This document shows positions 57,601 through 64,000 of a DNA stretch of 64,000 bases, piece after piece. The notes under the pieces are model-generated. The model was given only the letters and a program-made list of their open reading frames with translations, was not told the origin of the DNA and ran no database searches. The stretch is from NCBI GenBank assembly GCA_035772785.1, contig JAOCPU010000064.1, positions 116,553 through 180,552 of the forward strand, written 5' to 3'. Every line of letters begins with the position of its first letter. Positions within the stretch are counted from its first letter, which is position 1. This DNA comes from Phlebiopsis flavidoalba (taxonomy: Eukaryota; Basidiomycota; Agaricomycetes; Polyporales; Phanerochaetaceae). Made by a program: the position numbers and the translations under genes.

Positions 57601-59635
57601 GTGCATGGGCAATCTTTACAAAGGGACCGCTAGTTTTTGTATCTAATGCCCAGCTGTTTCATAAATATCAGTTTTCCGCGTGAAGTTATTGATAATGAGC
57701 TCTACGAGGAAAGTCCTTAGCCCTAATGCGGACCACTGCAGTCAGGCGCATGTAATCGCAAGATGCAGGATCATACACCTACAACTTCTTTGCTTTGCCC
57801 GCCTTTGCGCAAGCTGGGCGCGAGCACATGCAAAAACCGATGAGGTTCAAAACCTATGACATCGATGACCACAACTTGAGCGTTTTCGCACAGACGGAAG
57901 TCTGATCGAAGAGGATGTCGTACCTCTCTCATGAGTATTTGCTCGGGTATACAACAAAAACCGTCTGGCACAGCTGAACCCACTGTGATACACACTGTTC
58001 TCAGTTCTCGTGTGGCAATCCAAGTGTGCAAGCCACGCACCGTATGAGGATAACCACGTGGTTGCAGCAACACCGAGCGACTACAAGGCCACTTGCAATT
58101 GAACGTTCGCGGGCTCGACGTGTCGCCACCTACGAAATCAAGATCGGTCAGCAATTCTCAAAGCGGTGCACAACTGCCAGCACGTACCGTCGCGCACAAC
58201 GTGACAGATAATTAAAAGCGAGACGCGACGCGTACATCGCGATTTGACTGGCATTTACTCTCTTCTCGTTTCGTCTATGACCAGAAACGCTATACTTTTC
58301 ATCCTCCTAGGTTGTAGCAGGGCACACCAATTGCCCGTTGGAACTGCGGCTTGCTGGGCGTCAGTGGAAGCTTCACGATCGTTTATGGTGGTCGAAGACG
58401 TGGTAACAGCCCTAGACACAGGCCGAGATCAGTCCCAAGAATGGTGAAGCCCAAAATTCATCATCGTGGTCGGGTATATGAGTGGCATAAGTCAGTTAGA
58501 ACATTTGCAATGCACAAGTAGGGTATGCTCGGGGGCACGACATTGCTTCAGGGAGCCGTTCGATCTTCTGTCCAGCCGCTAGCACGCAGAGAAATCCTCG
58601 AGTACTCGAATCATTGTTTGGGAGCTGCATGGACTAGCCCCTTGTATCTAAACAACAGCACGCCCTGCTAAAGACGGGCTCGCACGTCCGCCGACGAATT
58701 CAAAGTTGCCGCAATGTTTGGCTATTATCGTGTGAAGGATTGACACATTCGGCATTGTAGAATTGTCTTGGAGGGTTTCGTTTTTCTATGAGCGCAGCGG
58801 TCCGAACCATGAAGCGATGCACGGAGGAACTGCCAATCTTGATCGCAGAAGTATCCCTTGCGCGAAATACGCAGGGAATTGGCGGTGGGAGTGAACACAG
58901 CCACGCGCCTGCGCGTCGGAGAACGCGGCGACGGATGCGTTGTCTGAGAATATATTCAAACGACTCGACAGGAGCCCTGCACAGCGAACCGTGCCTCTGT
59001 GTCATTCCTTTTCTCAACTCCCAACGCCACGCACGAATTCCTTTTGTTATGCCTCTGCAACTTGTATACCCACCCCACAACGACGACGCACAGAAGCAGA
59101 GCAGCACTTGCCATGGGTGCACCCCAGATCAGCAAGCAGCGCCGCCGCAGGTCGGAGGGAGAACAAATCCGTCGCGATGGGAGGCATGATCAGGGAGCCA
59201 GAGCAAGCTTCTGTGACGGCCCAATCTCGCCACGTGAAGCCAGGGCCGCCTGCGGCGCGCTCCGAGCCGTCGCTCGCAACGACCCATAGCTGCCGTCAAA
59301 GGCGATGAACACGAGGGCGGATGGCAGCGACGAGGGAGGTTGGCGGTGAAGCGGCAGCGCATAGGGCGGTGGCGGCAGGGACAGCACGTTTAAGGATTCT
59401 CAGGCGCACGGAGCACCGCCGGCTTCAGCCGTTTGTCGGCAACGGCCGAGCCGGTGAGCGCACGTCTCTTTCATAAATTGATCGGTTGCCGCATTCGGAT
59501 TTCCTTGTAGCAGGCCGCTTTGCCTTTTAACACTGACCCACGACAATCGCTGACCCCTCTGCCTCCTCTATTTCCCCCAACCTTTGCGTTGACGGGGACA
59601 GTCCTACACACCGCCATCCCCGCAGACAACCCACG
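57601..59635. other. No confident gene; possible small TM peptide
   Basis: Short frames on both strands. On the minus strand near 59120-58960 an ATG opens MASAALLLCVVVVGWVYKLQ with a TM-like start, ending soon after. On the plus strand 58244-58447 has a signal-like MTRNAILFILLGCSRAHQ. The GC-rich part 59130-59400 has long frames on both strands and no motif. The 5' leader of the kinase gene lies at its right end. Confidence 0.3.
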
Positions 59636-61512
59636 ATGCCTTCGCCAGCGACTGTGCCGTGCCAGGTACGCCGCCTATCATATAAAGCGCGACAGTAGGA
59701 CTCACTCATCACGAACACATTGCAGTATCGGACTGGCAAGACCCTTGGCAGCGGCACATACGCGATCGTCAAGGAGGCCGTCCACATCAAGAACGGGCAA
59801 AATACTATGCCTGCGAAGGTTATCAACAAGAAACTGTCGCATGGAGGGTCGCGAGTACATGGTGCGCCTCATTGCACCCCACCGCAGCGGCTGCCCTTCA
59901 TCCCATGTCTATGGGTGCGCAATGAAATCGCGGCCTGAAGCGCGTCTCGAAAGGACACACGAACATCGTCACTCTGCACGACTACTTTGAGGTCAGGCTG
60001 ATCCCATTTCCCTCCCGTTTCGGACGCTGTGCTCATGACCGTCGTCGATCTCTTGGCACATCCTTGTAGACTGTGCACACAACCTATGATACCTCGTCTT
60101 CGACCTCTGCACTGGCGGCGAGCTGTTCGACCGGATATGCGCCAAGGGCCAACACTACTACGAGGCGTTAAGTCCCCATCCCGACGCGATAAGAAGATCG
60201 ACCAGGTCTCTGATGCCCGTCCACCCCCCCTCCCAGCGACGCTGCCGACCTGATACGCACCATCATGAAGGCCGTCAAGTACATTCACGACTGTGGCATC
60301 GTCCACCGCGGTACGCCACACCTCCTCTGTCTATTGTCTGGTCGTCTAACTGGCGGCGTGAAATGCTTGGCTGATAGATCTCAAGCCCGAGAACCTTATT
60401 TTCCGCACAAAGGCGGAAGAAGCTGATGTTATGATTGCGGACTTTGGTCTCAGCAGAGTCATGGAGGAGGAGAAGTTCCAGATGTTGACCGAGATTTGTG
60501 GCACTCCTGGCGTACGTCGTTCAAGTGCTTATACGTTCAATGCTCTGACAATGGAAACAGTACATGGCGCCCGAGATCTTTCAAGAAGAGTGAGTGGAGC
60601 CGGAATGCTTCCAGCGATCCAAATATTGACGTTCCGCAGCCGGTCATGGTAAACCAGTCGACATTTGGGCTATGGGTGTCATCACGTATTTCCTGCTTTG
60701 CGGTGCGAAAATATTCTACCTTTCTCTCGCCATAAACCTGACCCCTCGGCGTCAGGCTACACACCATTCGACCGTGACACCCAAGCAGCAAGAGATGGAG
60801 GCAATCATCGCGGGTGACTACAAGTTCGAGCCAGGTCCGTCCGCACAGACTTGTAACCCTTCCGTGTCTGATATGCTCCCACCAGAGGAATACTGGGCCA
60901 ACGTCTCCTGACACCGCCAAGGACTTTGTCCGCGAGTGTCTCACCATCGACCCCACGTCGCGACCGACCGCCGAACAGGCGCTCCGGCACAAGGGCTCGC
61001 GTCGACGGAGCCACACTTCGTCGAGGACGCGAGCGGCAACATGACCAACCTGCTGCCACAGATCCAGAAGGCGTTCGACGCGCGCAAGACCTGTACGTGC
61101 CCGTTTGCGTCCTTTCACCCTGCCCCCGTGCTAACGCGCTGCCCCTCAGTCCGGAAAGCGGTCTTCTCGATGATGGCCATGAAGCGCATGTCTATGCTGG
61201 CCGGCAGCTCTCGCCCACCGCACGCGCGTTCGGCGACAACATCCAGCAGTACAAGGCAAGAGTCCGAAAAGGTGCGTGCTCTACGTATTCTCCACCGCGC
61301 GTGCACTAACACCACCTACAGGAAAACATCGACGAGGACCGCGACCGGTGGTGCACTACGATCACGCGACGCCGCCAGACTCGCCCAAGGCGCCGCTCGA
61401 GAGCAAGATTGGCGCAGATGTCCGTCCAGCAGGGCTCATGATCGCCGCCTGTGTCGCGCATTGCTCTGGGTCCCCATCGCGATGCACGGTGTCGTCTGAT
61501 CGGGAGGACTAA
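59636..61512 (+). CDS. CaMK-type Ser/Thr protein kinase
   Basis: Most like fungal calcium/calmodulin-dependent kinase type I. Exon 1 is 59636-59665 (MPSPATVPCQ). After an intron (59666-59725) comes YRTGKTLGSGTYAIVKEAV, the glycine loop, then AKVINKKL with the ATP-binding Lys. Next are NIVTLHDYFE, FDLCTGGELFDRICAKG and KAVKYIHDCGIVHR. An intron splits HRD; then DLKPENLIF, MIADFGLSRVMEEEKFQ, CGTPG, YMAPEIFQ, DIWAMGVITYFLLC and YTPFDRDTQ. The end has DFVRECLTIDPTSRPTAEQA and a regulatory region with NMTNLLPQIQKAFDARKT, FSMMAMKRMSML and ARAFGDNIQQYK. All catalytic motifs are present. Frame breaks occur near 59850, 59937, 60780, 60910 and 60990. The last stop is uncertain (61441 or 61510). Confidence 0.85.
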
Positions 61513-62450
61513 CAACGGATGGGGAAAGGAGAGATGGCACGCTGCGCTGCGAAACTTAATGTACAAGTACCTCTTTTTTGACTACGAACGGGTCCGCTCT
61601 ATTTGGCAAATCTCGAACATAATTGACGTATTCCTAGGCTGAGCTGTGGGCGATATTTGAGTGAGGAAACTTGACGCTTACGTGCTGGCCCATTCGTGCT
61701 CCCCGGACTACGGGACCGAGGAAGGTTCACCTGCGGCTCTGCGCAGACTCGGACGTGGTAGTCCCGGTCTCTACACTCATCATTATACGAGAACACCTCG
61801 CGACGAGTATCAGTGGCTTTGTCTGCTAGATACATTCTCACCACTGGCGGAATCCACTCGCTCCATCAAGGCATGGTCATTACATCATGTTATACGTCGC
61901 ACTAATGCCGTTGCTTTCTCAGGCCGTCGAAAAGTCGGGAGAGTTCTAGTGCATAATAGATGCACTGCGATCGCTATTCAGGACGCGCTCCGCACGTGCT
62001 GTGGTAGTGGACACATTGTAGCTCGGGTAACCACTCCCATCTGTCCGACTTGTGCTTATACACGCCCAGAGGATTGTCAGTATACATGACAACGCGCCTC
62101 CTCAATCAGGTGAACGTTGATTTACTCGTTATTTAACTGATACGTAGCACCGGTAAACCTTCCTCGTCTTCGTGCTTTGTTCAAGGGGATTACAACTGTT
62201 TAGAGACAGAAACGAGGCATATGGCCCGTGGCGGTACCTCGGTGTGTCCACTTCTACTAACATGAAAGAAGGGCCGATTGGCTAATATTAGCCTGTTTGA
62301 CTTTTATAGTGGCTGGTTTGAGCTGATTAGCTTTGATGATGAACAAAGCAGGCAATCTCGCAAGTACTTGAGCTGCACGAGATCGCGCTCGCACGTGTAG
62401 AGATCACAAACTGTCAGATACGGTCGTATCCATGCCCAAAAATACTCCGC
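61513..62450. other. Intergenic; no supportable gene
   Basis: A 142-codon frame at 61661-62089 (plus) and an 81-codon frame opposite show no motif or splice signals. I see nothing else. Confidence 0.35.
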
Positions 62451-63504
62451 AACGGTGACAGATATCCCAAGGCCCTCTACTATTGGTTATGAGGGTACAT
62501 TTAAGAGAGGGCCGTGTCGGTTCAAGTGCAGGCATACTTCCATGGAGTCCCCTTCTCGTACTCGAGCTCGGCGCGGGTCGCGGCCGCCGCTACCTGCCAT
62601 ACAAAAGCTCAACCCGGCTGCGCCGGGTCCCAGTGCCCGGATGTACTCAGACGACCCACTGTCGGTGGTGTGCAGGGTAACGCTCCGGTTCCTCATAACA
62701 GACTCGGACACGGATTCGGGGCCCGTTGTAGCCATGCCAAAAGTGGTGATTCAATATTGTTTCACCGAGCCTTATTACCCGCCAGAGTCAAGTGAGTTGA
62801 GATGGTCAAATACCGGAAGATTTAGCCACTAAACTAGACACGCGATATTCAGATCTTGAGGGGTGTATTGAACCCAGAAGTCTCGAATGTGCCGCCAGAG
62901 GCGACCCTTCGTGTTTGCAAGGTGTGCAAAGGGGGTGCCTGTGGTTACAGTACACACTTGCCGCAGCCTAGCCCCCGTCCCGGATACGAAATCGGGGATT
63001 TTAGCAGAAGTTGACGACCTCGCCCAGCCTTCGTCTTCAGGGCTTTCGTCATTCGCTCCGACGGCTACCATCCAGGGTTCATCCAGTCTGATACCAATGT
63101 CGACGTCTGTGCCAGGCATGGCATGGCCACACAGGTGTGTAACCATTTGTCCCTCATGCTGAGACAAAACCAAAGCTCTGATGGATTATGCAGCCTAGTC
63201 CTACGGCGGTGGACTCCAATGTATCTCACTCCAAAGATGCTTCCCCCGCGTTGGTCATTGGTATCATAGTAGCAGTGCTGCTAAGCATAGTTCTTTTCGC
63301 AGGGGACTAGGAGCTTGGCTATGGTCGCGTTCGAGGCAACGCAAGCGACATATGGCCGCGCAGACACCCAGTCGGACAAATGATATGGTCGCCGGATTCG
63401 ACAGGCCTGGTTTTGTCCCTCCACTTGCAACGCCATACGCGAACTACACGCTAACGGTGATTTATTCTAGCGACGTATTCCAGCACGTCGTGGCGCATCG
63501 TTAG
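62450..63504 (+). CDS. Single-pass membrane protein with Ser/Thr-rich stalk (H)
   Basis: The ectodomain around 62514-62620 has SVQVQAYFHGVPFSYSSSAR. A Ser/Thr/Pro stalk follows (QPSSSGLSSFAPTATIQGSS; QPSPTAVDSNVSHSKD). The TM is ALVIGIIVAVLLSIVLFAG (about 63245-63302), then WSRSRQRKRHMAAQTPSR and FDRPGFVPPLATPYANYT, ending at TAG 63502. The layout is like the minus-strand array but the sequence is clearly different and no PPxY was found in the tail. A frame change of 1-2 nt lies at the end of the TM (GGGG near 63301), which may instead be a splice acceptor. The start is uncertain. Confidence 0.45.
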
Positions 63505-64000
63505 ACCAGAGTTAAGATCAAACAAACCTGGAAACCTTCTACATGTTGTCATCCCACCTTTTCTGGTTATTGCGGGCCGAAAGATGGTCATGAATCGTAC
63601 CAATCTGATGTGCTGAGCACAAATACGTAGTCCTGGATGGCTGCTCCACTAGATTCGCTGGTCGCTGTTTTTTTGTACTACTATATCGCCTCGTCATGTA
63701 CTACTATATCGCCTCGTCATGTACTACATACACGCATCGTTAGAACAGGGGTCATGCCAGCACTCGTGACTGTACTAGAAACTACTTGATAGTGAGGTCG
63801 AAATCTTATTCAGGAATTGAGTGGCGATAACACGAGAGTAAAAAAGGACCTCACTAATTAGATAACTTGAAAAGCTCACGTCTGTAGGTAAAGGTACGCG
63901 GAGATTGGAGTGCTCGTGTAAGCAATATTACCAAGCAGGAGACCACTTTCTACTTTCCCACGCCCAAATACCTGGTGTTACGATTTCATTTCCTCTTTTG
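63505..64000. other. Intergenic end of window; no gene seen
   Basis: AT-richer sequence with a 23-bp tandem duplication and no supportable frame. Confidence 0.4.
63675..63727 (+). repeat. 23-bp tandem duplication
   Basis: The 23-bp block starting GTACTACTATATCGCC and ending TCGTCAT (63675-63697) is repeated exactly at 63698-63720, followed by a partial third copy GTACTAC. Confidence 0.9.

Noticed and set aside
59129..59400. Frames on both strands in GC-rich DNA, including a PPPPY on the minus strand near 59370 and MGAPQISK on the plus strand at 59112
   Set aside because: The PPPPY lies upstream of, not after, the only TM-like stretch nearby. MGAPQISK recalls ribosomal protein uS3 for a few residues only, and the rest does not match.

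Overview
The window is filamentous-fungal nuclear DNA, most likely from an Agaricomycete basidiomycete. The signs are many short GT..AG introns (about 48-60 nt), the basidiomycete style of NACHT NLR-like genes, and recognisable GH28 polygalacturonase, thaumatin-like, SPIN90/Dip1 (LDB17) and CaMK-type kinase genes. No rRNA, tRNA or CRISPR was recognised. The species cannot be named from the sequence alone.

Region 1 (1-28051) is a decayed segmental tandem duplication. Three head-to-tail units start near 1 (or before the window), 12656 and 22866. Each carries (i) a plus-strand NACHT gene with an N-terminal helical region that looks MLKL/HeLo-like, (ii) a convergent minus-strand unknown gene, here 'X', and, in units 1 and 2, (iii) a plus-strand unknown multi-exon gene, here 'Y', ending at a conserved AATAAA that falls in the next unit. 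Unit 2 has Y twice. Unit 3 keeps only the NLR and a shortened X. Unit 1 carries a 3.1-kb long-TIR, Mutator-like element with a second TA-flanked element nested in its right arm; unit 2 supplies the empty site.

Region 2 (28052-41040) is a conventional gene block: a GH28 endopolygalacturonase; a small convergent two-TM protein; an F-box/LRR-like gene split by a 781-bp hAT-like element; a thaumatin-like protein with a GPI/TM-type C-terminus; an LDB17/Dip1/SPIN90-family actin regulator; and a conserved fungal hypothetical protein.

Region 3 (41175-57600) is a minus-strand array of about seven paralogous single-pass membrane proteins with a Ser/Thr/Pro-rich stalk, one TM helix, a basic stop-transfer stretch and a cytoplasmic tail. 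The best preserved tails carry an internal PPKY and end at the stop codon in PPxY. This double-PPxY tail, typical of ligands of NEDD4/Rsp5-type WW domains, is the most interesting unexplained system here. A plus-strand single-pass protein of similar layout lies at 62.5-63.5 kb, beyond a CaMK-type kinase gene (59636-61512).

Caveat for every gene: almost all reading frames, including those of well-conserved genes, are broken by 1-nt indels while splice sites and motif residues are intact. Many breaks may be assembly indels rather than true pseudogenisation.
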